This document shows, piece after piece, positions 26,493-38,657 of a stretch of 64,000 nucleotides of DNA. The first letter of the stretch is position 1. Each line of letters opens with the position of its first letter. The translations under genes and the position numbers were made by a program. The notes under the pieces are model-generated. The model ran no database searches, had not been told where the DNA came from, and saw nothing but the letters and a program-made list of their open reading frames with translations. This DNA is from Albugo candida. Lineage: Eukaryota > Oomycota > Peronosporomycetes > Albuginales > Albuginaceae. The stretch is from positions 248,001 through 312,000 of the forward strand of contig CAJNAR010000157.1 in the NCBI GenBank assembly GCA_905220665.1. Reading direction: 5' to 3'.

Positions 26493-27575
26493 ATGGATGT
26501 AGCGGAAAAACAGCGCGTCAACGGAGGTAACACGAAGGTGCTCCAAAACCATCTTGACTTACGCTTCTTCCTTTTTTCTGTTTCTATCTTGAAGACGATG
26601 ACCTCTTGCATGTTCCAACCTCTGCAGTGGAATTAGAGATAAAACAACAAACTGATTCCACCGAGCGTATCGCAGGTAACACTCAAACACTAAAGCATGT
26701 GATGCACGCTATCGGCTTATCGTGAAATATGATATTTTGTGATATATGTGCTCAGCATCTCAATCCATCACGTCGATATTAAGAGAAAGAAAGCATCGTG
26801 GAAGTGACTCTGATCAATTACCTGAAGAAGAACCCGATGAAGATGTTGAAGAGGTCGATGATGACACAAGTTCAATGCTTCGGATACCGGAAGAGGAGGC
26901 CACCTCACTCATACAATGTCCTCCTATCGATCAGTGCTTTGATTCTTGGGAAGATTTTCACCATGCGATGGATCATTATTGCATTGCTACTCACCAACCA
27001 ATGCGCCTTCGTACTTCTGATTCGGCAAAAGCTGTGAATTTACGGGCAGCTCGACGAAACAGTTTGAAAATTCCAATTGATGAAAGCATTGGTTTTGTGA
27101 AGAAATTATATTTGTGTACGCATGGTGTCAAGACAAAGCCAAGAGGGAAAGGAAAACGGCCCCGCCAACACTACCGATATATGGGTTGTCCGGCAATGAT
27201 TCGTGCGTGTATCTCAGAGAGGAAGCCTGGGGAAGGTCATGGCAAAGATAAATATGTAGTTCGCGTTGTGGCTCAGGTATGAAGACAATGTAGGATTTTT
27301 TTTGATCTCTACACCTGCAATACTGTTCTGCATGCATCTAGATTAACAAACATAACCATCGCCTCAGTGAACACTTGTTCAAGTCTTATTCCGAAAGCCG
27401 TGTCGTGATTGATGATGATCTGATTGTACCACTTGGACCCGGTAAAATCAGAGATGAGAGTACCTCAATCAATGCCGCAAACGCAATTGCTACAGCTGTT
27501 GAATCTGGGGCAGTTCCGTCCTCGCTGGATGAGCAAGCTTTGAAAGCAGCGCGTAAGCTGCAGCAGCCACTTTAG
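26493..27575 (+). CDS. FAR1-like (WRKY-GCM1-type) zinc-finger DNA-binding protein
   Basis: Four exons (26493-26526, 26595-26675, 26756-27276, 27342-27575) give 289 aa. After an acidic N-terminal third (LPEEEPDEDVEEVDDD), residues about 105-235 carry a FAR1-type DNA-binding domain: FDSWEDFHHAMDHYC, LYLCTHG, GKRPRQHYRYMGCPAMI and, across the last intron, AQINKHNHRLSEH, giving the C-C-HxH ligand pattern of the WRKY-GCM1 fold. Such domains descend from Mutator-like transposases, but no transposase catalytic domain or terminal repeats are present, so it reads as a host transcription factor. The C-terminal tail is Ala-rich. Function is inferred from the domain only. Confidence 0.75.
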
Positions 27576-27629
27576 TGTGATCTTGTTACGAGTTTGTCTG
27601 TAGATATTTTTCAAAGTTCGTCATTGGAT

Positions 27630-28921
27630 ATGCTGTCCGGAAATCGAATGAAAATGAGGTAATTTACAGAGAAATTTACCAGCAAAGCTGAAAAACGCAC
27701 TTTTGATCCAGGGTAGGATGGATTGGCACTGGGATAATGGGACAAAGCATGTGTAGTCATCTTCTTGTATGTACTCATCACATTTTGAGCTACCTCAAAC
27801 ACTAACGCAAGCATGGTACATCCACAGCATCACGGATATGACGTGACAGTATGTAACCGCACACTCAGTAAATGCAATGCGCTTCGAGATAAGGGTGCTC
27901 GTGTCGTTTCCACCGCAGCAGACGTAGCCAGTTATGCAGGTTGGATTCTTTGCATCGCATCATAATAGTGGATACTAAAGTCGGAGCTTTTTACATGCAG
28001 ACATCATTTTCGTAATGGTCGGATTTCCGTCCGAGGTGCATTCAGTCATGCTAGATCCTCATAACGGAATATTAAGTCGAATGCGAGTTGGTGGAATCAT
28101 AGTTGACATGACCACAAATGAACCCACATTCGCGAAAGAATTATACGATATGGCGAAAATAAAAGGTGTTTCTGCCTTAGATGCTCCAGTCTCCGGTGGT
28201 GACATTGGAGCTCGTGATGGGACGTTATCGATAATGGTCGGCGGTGATGTCGATGCAGTGTATGCAGCAATGCCTTACTTCAATCTAATGGGAAAGAATA
28301 TTCGCCACATGGGTGGACCGGGAGCTGGGCAACACACTAAAATGGTAAATCAGATTTTAATAGCGTCGGCCATGGTTGGTGTTGTGGAAGGTCTTTTGTA
28401 TGCACATCGATGCGGTCTGGAATTGAATGAAATTATCAATGTCGTGAGCATGGGTGCTGCTGGATCTTGGTCAATCAGTCATTTGGGTCCTCAAATCGCC
28501 GAGCGTAATTTTGAGCCTGGTTTCCTTATCGATCACTTTATCAAAGACATGTCAATTGCTCTCCAAGAAGCTCAAAAGTATAGAACCGTGCATAAGGGTT
28601 GCCTAACTGCTCTCATACATATCTCTCTTTCCAGAATGCGCTTGTCACTTCCAGGACTTGCTTTGGCTCATCAGTTCTACAACGCTGCCAAGGTCAGTTT
28701 TTTATCTTAACTTGAAGCCCGCACAAAACGCCCTGAACAGAATGTGTGTACTTTAGGCTCACGGCCACGGACGGTCAGGGATTCAGGCTTTGATTATTGC
28801 ACTGGAACAATTAAATGGTACGTCAATTCAATGCAAAACGACTCTGCTTCAGCCTCTCATCATGTACAAATTATTAGGAATTCAAAATAGAAAGTCAGCC
28901 GATGATGTTGAAGTCGTCTAG
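27630..28921 (+). CDS. NAD(P)-dependent beta-hydroxyacid dehydrogenase (3-hydroxyisobutyrate dehydrogenase family)
   Basis: Seven exons (27630-27658, 27712-27750, 27812-27939, 28001-28577, 28635-28692, 28757-28817, 28878-28921) give 311 aa, the usual family length. The Rossmann motif VGWIGTGIMG is formed across intron 1. Also present are YDVTVCNRT, the substrate loop DAPVSGGDIGARDG, the catalytic-lysine segment GAGQHTKMVNQ and the C-terminal LPGLALAHQFY. Substrates in the family include 3-hydroxyisobutyrate, tartronate semialdehyde and succinic semialdehyde; I cannot choose between them. No strong mitochondrial presequence is seen. It lies only 54 bp after the FAR1-like stop, on the same strand. 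Valine catabolism would link it to the BCKDH E1 alpha gene at 37 kb, though that is speculative. Confidence 0.9.
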
Positions 28922-29114
28922 TTGTCTAAAATTGTGGTGGAAATTGCATTAAAATATTATCTCTAATTGCTTTGCTGCATGGTATCAATTTTCGTTGGCT
29001 TCATCTTACACTTCGTAATCTGATTGATTAAAATTGAATTTTGACTTTGATACAGCATTTTCTCCAATCATATAAGTAATTCTACTTTGACTATCAGTTG
29101 CTATTACGAAAGAA

Positions 29115-29945
29115 ATGATGGATGTCTCTGACGCTGAAATGACGCAGCCACTTGTATATTCGTCGAATGAAGCCATGTATCATGATCTTGGTAGCGACGG
29201 TATCCATTCAACTGATATGGTCAACTCGACAAGAAGTTCTTCGCAGAAGCCCGACGGAAGAAGCGAAGAGGAGATGAAGCAGGCTCCTGCATTCAGCCAA
29301 AACTATGCAAGCCAAAGCTATATGGCTTCGAAACCTTATCCTCCGTCACATAAAATGTCCTACTTTAGTCAAATAAAACATGCTTCATCCTGGGGTAACG
29401 CTTCATCCATGGAAACAAGCGCATCCGTTTCGAAAATCGACATCGTATTCAGCGGGTTGTACACTTTAGCAACAGTTTTTACAATTCTTCAAGGATTTGG
29501 TATGCTAATGCACTACACACCCGCAACAGGTATGAAAGGACCTCTCCATCCAATATCATCGCTCTGCTTATACAACACTTTGTTCGTCTAGTCGCATTAG
29601 GCTTGTACACAATGTTGTTTGGTACGCCATTCGTCTCATTTATCTCATCCGGTACTGACCCAAATTCTGATAGGATCGATCGTCATTCTATATGACCTCA
29701 AAGCCGTGGTATATAGCGTCAATCTTGAGTTATATGTCCCTTTCCTGGGCAATTACTTTGGCCGCGCAATTACGATGCTATTTTTCACCGTATTATGTAG
29801 CCAGGTTCATGACTACGCCGGATGGAGCAAACTCGTTGTGCTTTGTGATCTGGTAGTAGCGATCTCTCAAGGAATTGTCTTTTTCACTATGAAGACGATG
29901 GACCCTTTAGAGTCGTGTTCGAACGATGAGCTCTCAGGACTTTAG
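29115..29945 (+). CDS. Four-helix membrane protein, COPI-associated/TVP15-like
   Basis: Three exons (29115-29529, 29592-29621, 29674-29945) give 238 aa. The first 105 residues are hydrophilic and Ser-rich and probably cytosolic. The rest holds four hydrophobic segments: IVFSGLYTLATVFTILQGFG, ALGLYTMLFGSIVILYDLK (made by joining three exons), FGRAITMLFFTVLC and LVVLCDLVVAISQGIVFF. The loop PFLGNYFGRAI resembles the GRG motif of COPI-associated/TVP15 Golgi membrane proteins. The family match is moderate; membrane topology is clear from the sequence. Confidence 0.65.
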
Positions 29946-30120
29946 TCTTGGACGCTTTTCAGATGTATAATACATTCGATACGCCTAAACACAGTGAAAC
30001 AAATCCGAGATCATTAAGATTTAGGCTATATACATGATTTTCAAGCTTTTTAAGAATCTGGAATTGGAGAGGCAACAAGACTTCGAGTTTATACAAATGA
30101 CTGACTACTACAGCTTCAAC

Positions 30121-31422
30121 TCACGACTTTTTCTGATACAAAGTCGGTCCGAGTTGCATGCGTGAGTTTGCATAGAGGAACAAAGCGTACACAGCGGTCG
30201 CATTCATAGCGATAACATACAGCTGCACATAAAAAATGGCATTCCAATCGAATATCGCTGCTCCATACCCGACATATAGACCAACGACATGAGTACTCAA
30301 CCCCAGTAAGGAAGCCACGCGAACAATATATCCATGCTGTCTGCGGTACCAATCCCGGTAACGATCGTCACAAGATGCCAAAAAGTTGTGTGATGCAGCT
30401 TTTTCTGGCTGAACTGATGCGGAATGGATGACCGCTGCTTGCATCTTCATGTAAATCACGTATATCGCAAGAAGCACACTATCCAAAGAGTATGCGTTCT
30501 TTTCTCTCGCAACTAGATATTCAGCGTGCACACTACTGATCGTTTCACCGTTACATTCTGATTGAGAGGAAGCATTTTCCATATAAACATTCTTTATTTT
30601 ATCATAAATTGCGGCGTGGACCCATGTGCTGAGTCCACCAACAACAGCCAGCGGCATGTAGGTTCCTCCGTAATGACTGGACATGACTTGACCCATCACG
30701 TAAAAATTTGGAGTGATCACAAGGGAATCCACTAGACCATCAAGAATTCTGCCAGTCCGTGTCCCACGGCCACATAGTCGCGCAACTTGACCGTCGACAC
30801 AATCAAGAATGATCCATGAAAATATCAACATTGAAGCAAGCAGCAAGGAAGTAGTGGGTTCCAAATTTAAAGGCGAGTGAAATTCTGCGTCGTACAAGAA
30901 GAGTGCGGCGCTCCAGCCAATACCAAGTCCCAATAAAGTAATTTGGTTTGGTGTTATCGCGATAGGTAGATAGCTTATCATAGTAGCGATCACCGCAGCC
31001 AATCTTCGATGGAAATAATAATCAACCAGCTCTTCAACATCATACATTTTGGTAGACATAGCTTTCCGATAACGATCGTTGCACTTTGTCGTCCCTTCCA
31101 TAAGATACTCGAGAAAGGGCTCGCTTCTTGCTCGAATATTGCGTACGATTAATTTCGGTGCGTCTATCACATTGCGGTTCTCGTCGTCTTTTGTATCACA
31201 AGTTGACGGATTTCGTGGAGAAGAAATCTTTTGCGCGTACATCGAAGTGGTACACAATTTCTCAGGCTCTATACTGAGAATGTTGTTGTGCGAACGCAAA
31301 ATTGCGTCAAAAATATCTTCAGCGGGTGTGGGGTTACTTATACCAAGAGGCGTCCACCATGATATTTCGAATACAGTACCGGATTCGAAAAGTTGATTGT
31401 AAGGACCAATGGCTGTATGCTC
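30121..31422 (-). CDS. CDP-alcohol phosphatidyltransferase family protein (5' exon unresolved)
   Basis: The frame runs from the stop at 30121 to about 31422 (over 430 codons), where an in-frame stop precedes a plausible 3' splice site; no ATG begins this exon, so a short 5' exon is missing. The family signature DG-x2-AR-x8-G-x3-D-x3-D is perfect: DGQVARLCGRGTRTGRILDG with following LVDS. Several membrane helices flank it. Such enzymes transfer a phosphoalcohol group from CDP-alcohol (ethanolamine/choline phosphotransferase, PI or PG-P synthases). The short loop between motif and helices does not tell me the substrate. The N-terminal about 110 residues are hydrophilic. Confidence 0.85.
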   Translation of the reverse strand, partial: EHTAIGPYNQLFESGTVFEISWWTPLGISNPTPAEDIFDAILRSHNNILSIEPEKLCTTSMYAQKISSPRNPSTCDTKDDENRNVIDAPKLIVRNIRARSEPFLEYLMEGTTKCNDRYRKAMSTKMYDVEELVDYYFHRRLAAVIATMISYLPIAITPNQITLLGLGIGWSAALFLYDAEFHSPLNLEPTTSLLLASMLIFSWIILDCVDGQVARLCGRGTRTGRILDGLVDSLVITPNFYVMGQVMSSHYGGTYMPLAVVGGLSTWVHAAIYDKIKNVYMENASSQSECNGETISSVHAEYLVAREKNAYSLDSVLLAIYVIYMKMQAAVIHSASVQPEKAASHNFLASCDDRYRDWYRRQHGYIVRVASLLGLSTHVVGLYVGYGAAIFDWNAIFYVQLYVIAMNATAVYALFLYANSRMQLGPTLYQKKS

Positions 31423-32001
31423 CTAATTACATTAATCACATTAATTTTTAGTGTGCTTACAGTATTGTTAATTGACTATTCGCTGATAACAGTGACGCCC
31501 TCTCGGGTACGGTTCGATCACAACATGACCAATCCATTCCTGAAAGCAACCAAAAGAATGCTTCGACTTAAAACATCAATCGACCGTGTGATTGTCAAAT
31601 GAATGAATCTTCTTGAATTAATGCAATACCATCGTACACCAGAGAATTGATAGACCGATAGATCTTATGATTGTTGAGCGTAATGTGAAGCGCTGTACTC
31701 CTATAATGCCATTCAGATGGTGAAGGGGGTAACGATAATCCTACATTAAGAATGACAGGACATGCGAAGTGGATCGGTGTGCGCTTGTGGCAAACAGAAC
31801 AGATTGTTTGTAGCGTGCCACGCGTCGCTGCAAATTGATGTATGGGTATTTATTCTAGGTAGCTTTCACGCAGGAATCATCTAGTTTATAATCATATTAT
31901 ACGTGCATGGCTGAATGCAGACGTACTTTACACAGCTCTGCAGCGGAGCATAGAATGCTAGTCTATGTTTTTGAAACCTACTTTTTCTCGTCAGCAAGAT
32001 T
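31423..32001. other. Intergenic region
   Basis: It probably holds the first exon and promoter of the CDP-alcohol phosphotransferase (left part) and the 3' end of the coiled-coil gene (right part). No other gene is supported. Confidence 0.35.
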
Positions 32002-33399
32002 CTATGTCAATGGCCTGCATGACTCTGAAGTGTAACAAGACCTTACTTCGATATAGGAACCAAAAAGAATAAGGCCAGCAAATGATAAACAGCATGCACC
32101 CACTGCCAGCGCGATACGAATCACATGTGAGCTTTGCGTAGGCTAATACAGAAAAGCATAAATGTCATATAACAGCGCTTAAAAGAAAGGTCTTCATGCC
32201 CAACCTGCATATAATTTGTAGACTGCGTGTGAGAATTTTGCTTCAATGCTGATTTTATTTGTGTTTCAAATCGACAATGTCGCTTCACAATCTCTTCGAC
32301 GGCATTTTGAAGTTCTGTTTGTAGCTTTCGAACCGAATCACTCAATAGTCCCATCTAGATATTAAACTAATTAAACAATGGTGCATTCTGATGGAACTCA
32401 TTACCTTCTCATCACCGAGTTTTCCACTCGCTACCAAGCTAATAATTTGCGCTTTGATCTGTTGCAGTTCAATTGCATGATTCTGATCGTTTACAACGGC
32501 GTCATGACGCCAGCGGGTCAACTCCGACTCCAATTCTTGCAATCGTTCCCGTTGAATGTCCACTTCACTGTGTGAGCAATCCTTCAAACCAGTTTAAATC
32601 AAATCAGCTTGGACTTAGAAAAGTCGGCGCTAACCTTGGGATTGGCCTGAGAATGCAACATTTTTTCTTGGACGATACGGGAAAGCTGATTGTTAAGGTT
32701 TTCTAAAGATGGAAAAATACCGCTAGCATGTTTCTCAAATTCCGCCTGGTTCCGAATCAAAGCATCTCGCTCTTCAACAAACCGTGCCAGAGTTCCTTCA
32801 AGTTGTTTAGTATATTGGCGCAGCTGATCATTACTGAAAATTTGATCACCATTTTCGTTTTCACTACTGTCTTCAACACCAGTGAAGTGTAATTTTTGTT
32901 GTACTGGTATAGAGTCAATGCTCAAATCGTTTTGTTCAGATCGTTTGGATGCTGTTCCCGCACCTTTTCTCTCAAACTGGAAACATTTACCGAGAATCCT
33001 AGTTTCTTCGAAATCTTCTTTGTTGCGATCACTGATGGCTTTTTTGGTTCCACGAATATCTGACAGCTCAGCCAGATTCATCCGATCAATGCGAGCCAAT
33101 CGTTCCGCACTTGATAATTTTCGAAGGACGGACCATTCTGAATTTGGAGTCATTGAAGCTGTTTGTTCATGCTCATAAGTTTCTTGTGTTTCCAGCATTG
33201 TTTTTTGAGGTGACATTTCAGGTGTAGTAATTAGCGTTTCGATATCTGTATCATTATAACTAAGTAAGTTTTGACGGCTGATAATCTGGTGTAACTCTTC
33301 GCGATGTTTTGATAACAATTCGTTCATATTCTCATCATCTTCTTCTTCCTTTTGTAGCTCTTCTTCAATTCTCATAAATGTTTCTTCTTGTATTGTCAT
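32002..33399 (-). CDS. Tail-anchored coiled-coil protein, unknown function
   Basis: Four exons (33399-32635, 32581-32405, 32354-32205, 32142-32002) give 410 aa. The start is the ATG at 33399. The protein is acidic and heptad-like over most of its length (EEELQKEEEDDENMNELLSK, LEGTLARFVEERDALI, ERLQELESELTRW). It ends in a single hydrophobic helix created by the last exon (VIRIALAVGACCLSFAGLIL) and about 20 further residues. This suggests a tail-anchored protein of the ER, nuclear envelope or another organelle, with coiled-coil dimerisation. No family is recognised. Each intron (50-62 bp) keeps frame, supporting the model. Confidence 0.7.
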
Positions 33400-34528
33400 T
33401 TTGATCAAAGTATAAGAGGTATCTATAAAGTTATTGTTAAACGACAGTGGTAGAATATCGGACTACTTGAGGATCTATTGACGGCTCGCTGGTCGTATGT
33501 AAGCATTCAATTCTACTACACCCGCTTCTATTGCTTGCAATACATAGACAATGATTCTCACCTATTCAGATTCGCAAATGGACGAAAACAGAAAATGGAT
33601 GAACAGCAGGGTCAAGTATCATTCCAAAAACAATGCGGTGTCAGTAGTCAAGCAGAAACAACTTCTCAGACCATATATGTTGTCCCGCAATAGGCATACC
33701 AATGCGTTGTTGTGAACTGACTTTTGTGGATCGGAGGTTTTTTGACGGAGTGCAATAGCGACCGTGAGGGTGAGTAGCTACCACAAACTCGATCAATGAG
33801 ACCATTTAGATATCTGTGATCTTTGTTTGCTACACAATGCACGCCAGTGCTGTCGGAGAAGGTGTCTTCAAAAGGGGAAGGCTATTTTTTATTCAGGCGG
33901 GGGGGGTAGTGCAGTTCAGGAAAGGGTCCTATGATGTATCGATTTACCATTCCCATGATTTGATCGATTGATTCGCTAAGAAGAAAAGAAGGGCAGGCAA
34001 GCAGCAAAGTTCACAAGTATCATGCTGTTATAAATATACTGAATATAGACGGAAAATCAACCGCAGGTACAGATCAATACGATATCCGAGATGTGTCAAG
34101 CTCCCGGCCATCTATTTCAAGTAGCAATTTTCAGAAGCCATTTGTGAAAGCTGTCTCGCCTATAAGGACATCATCTGACATAACAACTTACTGACTCGAT
34201 AGCAGCAATCTGCTTCTTCTTTATCGCTGACGGCGATTCTCAATTGTAAGTGACAAAAAAATAATAATGTTGCACATTCTTTGCTGGATCATGAAAGACA
34301 CTATCAAAATGATGAGATACTGCACTATATATGTCATGGCAGACTTGGGCGTTGCTGCATTTGCATGTAGTAGTGGCTTCTCAGTGAGAAAGATCATCCC
34401 TCTTATATTGCTTACTAGACTTTACTTCCAAAATCTTTGTGTTTTTACAATGACTATGGGAAACTATGGGTGAGGTGCGAGCAGTGCCGAGAATGGAGAG
34501 CAGTAACCAAAAGTTGAAAACCATATTC
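33400..34528. other. Intergenic region
   Basis: 1.1 kb with no supported gene. A frame at 33595-33693 (M-D-E-Q-Q-G...) has protein-like composition but no partner exon I could join. A run of eight G lies near 33898-33906. The left end should contain the promoter of the tail-anchored protein gene. Confidence 0.35.
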
Positions 34529-35951
34529 CTATTTAAGGTTGGATAGACCAATTTTATATGACCCATCTTTGCTGCTACCGGTGCCACTTCCATGACCTTT
34601 ACACCACGAGATCTTTTCAAAGTACTTTTTTGCAAGCTCCAATTCGATTTCATGTGTGTCTTTTTTGTTCACCTTACTGTCGAGGCTGAACACATCGGAA
34701 AGCACGTCATTTGACGTCAGCAGAATATTCAAACCCTGAGTGCAGGGTAGCGGCTGCGGAATGGCTTCCATGATTAAATCAGAGCAAATTCCATTTGGCA
34801 ATTCGGTTCTATCCCATTCTCTTTGTAACACACTCAACAGCTTTTGTAGAGTTTCTGGGAAGATAAAGCCTGTAAGCTCTACCCCAAACTCGTCACGGCT
34901 GCTCTGTAATAAGGATTCGCTTGACAGCTCGACATTTGGCTGCTTCTGATGAGCAATTCGGCCGAGATTTTTGACACGAAGAGTTTGCAATGTGGCATAT
35001 AGGAAGGGAAATTGCGAGTAGATAGTCGGTAAATCCCTTTTCGATAATGCTTTTTGGAAAAGTGAATTAGCATGTAAAGTCAAATGTTTGCGCGCGGCTT
35101 ACCTTTTTGATTGAGAAGATACTCATACAGTCCATGAATTTGCAAGTGACCTTCGAACACCAGCGCGGTGTCAGAAACCCTCATCGGAGGATCGCTCGAT
35201 ATTGGTTGACACTGAATCTCGGAGGACCTGCAAAATGGCATCCTGAAAGATACGTTTGCTTCTGTGAGATCTTTTCGAAGTCTTGCGTTTGACTGGGTAA
35301 CCACGGCACGAAACTTGTACTTGTTCTTTCCCTGTTCCTGGTGAATGTTGGAGTTTTCACTGCAATAACGCTGCCGATAAACCTCTACAAATGACTTTTG
35401 GAAAGAACTAAATTTCGCAGCGTCGCTGCCTTCACATTTGGGAGATTCACCATAGAAACAAACTGTATACTCAGTTGTGTGGACGTAAAAATACGATCTT
35501 AGCTGTAATGTTGGTGAGGTTTTGGCTTTTAGCCGATAATTGTGGTAGGCAGCTCTCAATGCATCTTGCCATTGCTGTAAATAGTACTTGTAAAAGTCCG
35601 ATTCATTGTTGTCTTCTTCACAAGCAATTCGTGATTTTGACATGAATCCATTCTTCAGAACGCTGGATGATCTGCACGGTGCTGTCTCACTCGGATACAT
35701 GTAATACAGCATAGCATGGTACCAGGACCTTTCTGGTGGTAAATCAGCAGATTCTGTTTCCTTATTATTGCTCAGGAAACACTTGGTGGCCTCGAATTGA
35801 ACAGATGCTCTATACGTAAGAAAATAGAAACAAATTGAAAGGACAAAGAAATGCGGCTGACCAACTTTGGACGAAGGAATGGTATCGAAGCTGGAGTAAT
35901 CAAAATTACTTTCGCATACGGTGTCAATTCAAAGGGAATGCTCTGGTTCGA
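34529..35951 (-). CDS. DONSON (downstream neighbour of SON / humpty-dumpty) homologue, 5' exon unresolved
   Basis: Three exons can be joined (35951-35866, 35809-35103, 35049-34529) for about 437 aa; an in-frame stop behind a 3' splice site at 35952 shows a further 5' exon is missing. Family landmarks: WQDALRAAYHNYR, LRSYFYVHTTEYTVCFYG, ALVFEGHLQIHGLYEYLLN and, after the last intron, PFLYATLQTLRVKNLG and GFIFPETLQKLL. DONSON supports CMG helicase loading at replication origins and fork stability. The match is by conserved order of segments, recalled from the family. It fits the several replication genes in this window. Confidence 0.75.
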
Positions 35952-37189
35952 CTAATTGGCAAGAGCCCTGAGAGCAGTATGATAAGTGTACTTTTAAGCA
36001 TCATACTTCCAGAGATTTAGGCATATCGATAGAGCGTCGTTTATTTTTCAATAATCGTGATGTTCTAGTTTTTGATGTGTCGGAGTGTTTGACGAACCAA
36101 TCCCTTATCCTACTCCGCGGTATATCCTGTCCTTCGCTCGCTTTGATCTTTTCTTCACAACCCCCACTCTCAATGTCAAGTTTTGCCGAAATCTGATCTC
36201 TCCTTTTTCCATTTGTACAATTCCTTCCATCGCTACCATTCTAAAATGTAAGCATTAAACAAGCACTAAAACTTGTCTTCAGGTCCTTCAAACGCGCACC
36301 TTCGCTTCACTTTGCTTATCTTTCTTGCGACGTCTCTATAAAGTCAAATACATTCATCACTTATTCCTTTCTTCTTGCCAAAATGTTCAAAGGCAAGACC
36401 TTCAATTCCATCGGTAGAATTCGCTCCGTCATGTTTCTTGACAGCCGTCTCAAGTGACATGAACAAATCAAGTTGCTGATTGGGTGAAATGAAGTGGAAT
36501 CTCGTAGCGTGGCATTCGACACTGGTGTTTCCATTCTTTACAGACTTTTGTTGAAAAGCGTAGTGTCAGGCAACTGTCTTTCACGTGACTCAAGTATGCA
36601 TTCACCTTATAAACTTGTCAATGATCTCTCCCATCCAAGCATATAGAAAGGAATTCTAATGCTTGAATAGCCAGCTTTTCTACTAATCATGCGTTCTAAT
36701 AGAAAGTCACTTTGTCGCTTGTGTCAAAGCACGCATAATCGCAAACCATGTTCGTTTGGACGGCCAGCTACTCAGTAAACTTAGCAATCTGATGCCGTGT
36801 CATGCATGCAAAAGTCGATCGGTGGAGAGTAATTTTCAACCAACGCACATTCGAATATATCTGCTGCCACTAACACGACATCTAAGCTTGAGCGCCACCA
36901 TTCACTGCACAATATAGTTGACTCTATCATCAAGACAGCATCTCACGAAAAGAGACACTGCATAGAGACATCTTGCCATCGCACTGCGTATATAAACATA
37001 ATCAGCTAGAGTTTGCCTCTTAAGATCTTACATAGTTGTGCAGCTTCGATACGCACTATAAACACTGATTGTCTAAATCGATCAGTTTTCACCCTTTAAA
37101 ATGATTCGTTTTTGTCTCGTGGTGTGGACGATTGAAGTTCCGACATACTTCAAGCAGAACATCTGTCTAAGTACGTCGAAGTCATCGAA
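35952..37189. other. Intergenic region upstream of DONSON and BCKDHA
   Basis: 1.2 kb with no supported gene. It contains pyrimidine-rich patches and several short plus-strand frames (for example a 24-codon one at about 36383). The missing DONSON 5' exon and two promoters should lie here. Confidence 0.35.
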
Positions 37190-38657
37190 ATGCTTAGCTG
37201 GATCAAGAGATCAAAATCAATTCCAAAACAGCTTATTTTGCAACGTACAATTTTACATTCACAGCTCGTCACTAGTATAGGTGCATCGATCAGCGTGTGC
37301 TCGAAATCTGCCCTGTTTGACCTTTGGACGCGTAGCCTTTTTTCCAGGAACAAATATACCGTATGCTTCGACTTTGCAGTTTAACAATCCTGCAGAAGAT
37401 GCTGTCCTCCCCTGTTATCGACGTAACGCTACTACTAGACGAAAACGGCTCGCTGATACTCCTTTTTAGTTCTTAATGTTGATGGAGAAATGGTTGATAG
37501 TATGTCGAAGCCAGCCATGAAGCAGAGTGCGATTTTACAATCGTATCAAAAAATGATTTGCATGAAAGTACGCGCATAACAAATTTGATCTCTGCTTAAT
37601 TAAAAATTTAACTCTACAGATAATGGACAGCATTTTATATGATGCGCAACGACAGGGCCGAATATCTTTTTATATGACATCTTACGGAGAAGAAGCCGTC
37701 AGTTTTGGAACAGCAGCTGCTTTGGATGCCAAGGATATGGTATTTGCTCAGTATCGGGAACCTGGCGTCTTGATGTGGCGTGGTTTTCAGTATCAAGATT
37801 TTGCTGATCAATGCTTTGGGAATATCGACGGTCATGGAAAAGGACGCCAGATGCCTGTGCATTATGGATCGAAAGCACTAAACTATCATACCATATCATC
37901 TCCATTAGCTACTCAAATCCCACATGCCGTCGGAGCAGCGTATGCATTCAAACTAAGTAAAGAAAAAAGAATAGCTGTTTGCTATCTAGGCGAAGGCGCA
38001 GCGAGTGAGGGTGACTTCCATGCTGGTCTCAATGCTGCAGCTACTAGGGATTGTCCAGTACTATTTGTCGTGCGAAACAACGGGTATGCAATTAGCACAC
38101 CACGGAAAGACCAGTATCGGGGTGATGGTATTGCACCAAGAGGAATTGGCTACGGAATATCATTTACACGTGTAGATGGAAACGATCTTTTGGCAGTTTA
38201 TGAAGCAACAAAAAGAGCACGAGAGTTTAGCCTACAAAACAACAAACCAGTGATTTTAGAGCTAATGTGTTATCGTACTGGTCATCACTCAACATCAGAC
38301 GATTCGACGCGATATCGACCGGTGGATGAGATATCGGACTTCAAAGAATGTTTTGACCCGCTCCTTCGCGTCAAACGATACCTGATCGTGAGTGAACAAG
38401 TTCTGATATCATAATTTTGACGTACTTGGTTGTAGAAGCATGAATTGTGGTCAGAAGAACAAGATGTGGTACTTAAAGATACCGAGCGACTCAATATGTT
38501 GAAGGCACTACAAATTGCTGAAAGGAAGCGCAAACCAGGACTGGATACCATGTTCGAAGATATCTACGACAAAAAGCCGGCTCTGATAGCAGAACAAGAA
38601 CAAGAAATGTGGGAGCACATTGCCAAATATCCGGAAGAATATACGATAGAAAGCTGA
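37190..38657 (+). CDS. BCKDHA: Branched-chain 2-oxoacid dehydrogenase E1 alpha subunit
   Basis: Five exons (37190-37244, 37294-37422, 37470-37567, 37620-38387, 38436-38657) give 423 aa. The first exon makes a basic, Ser/Leu-rich mitochondrial presequence ([18 protein letters not shown]). Then come [39 protein letters not shown], the thiamine-diphosphate motif [13 protein letters not shown] to [10 protein letters not shown], and the E1 alpha phosphorylation loop [13 protein letters not shown] with the regulatory serine kept. With E1 beta it decarboxylates branched-chain ketoacids in the mitochondrial matrix. An upstream ATG at 37100 gives only a 60-codon frame and is rejected. Confidence 0.95.

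Noticed and set aside
33478..33693. Possible small gene upstream of the tail-anchored protein
   Set aside because: Only its last 33 codons look protein-like and no partner exon or family could be found.
37100..37282. Earlier start for BCKDHA at ATG 37100
   Set aside because: Gives a 60-codon frame ending in a stop without joining the E1 alpha frame; the start at 37190 with a 49 bp intron gives a good presequence.
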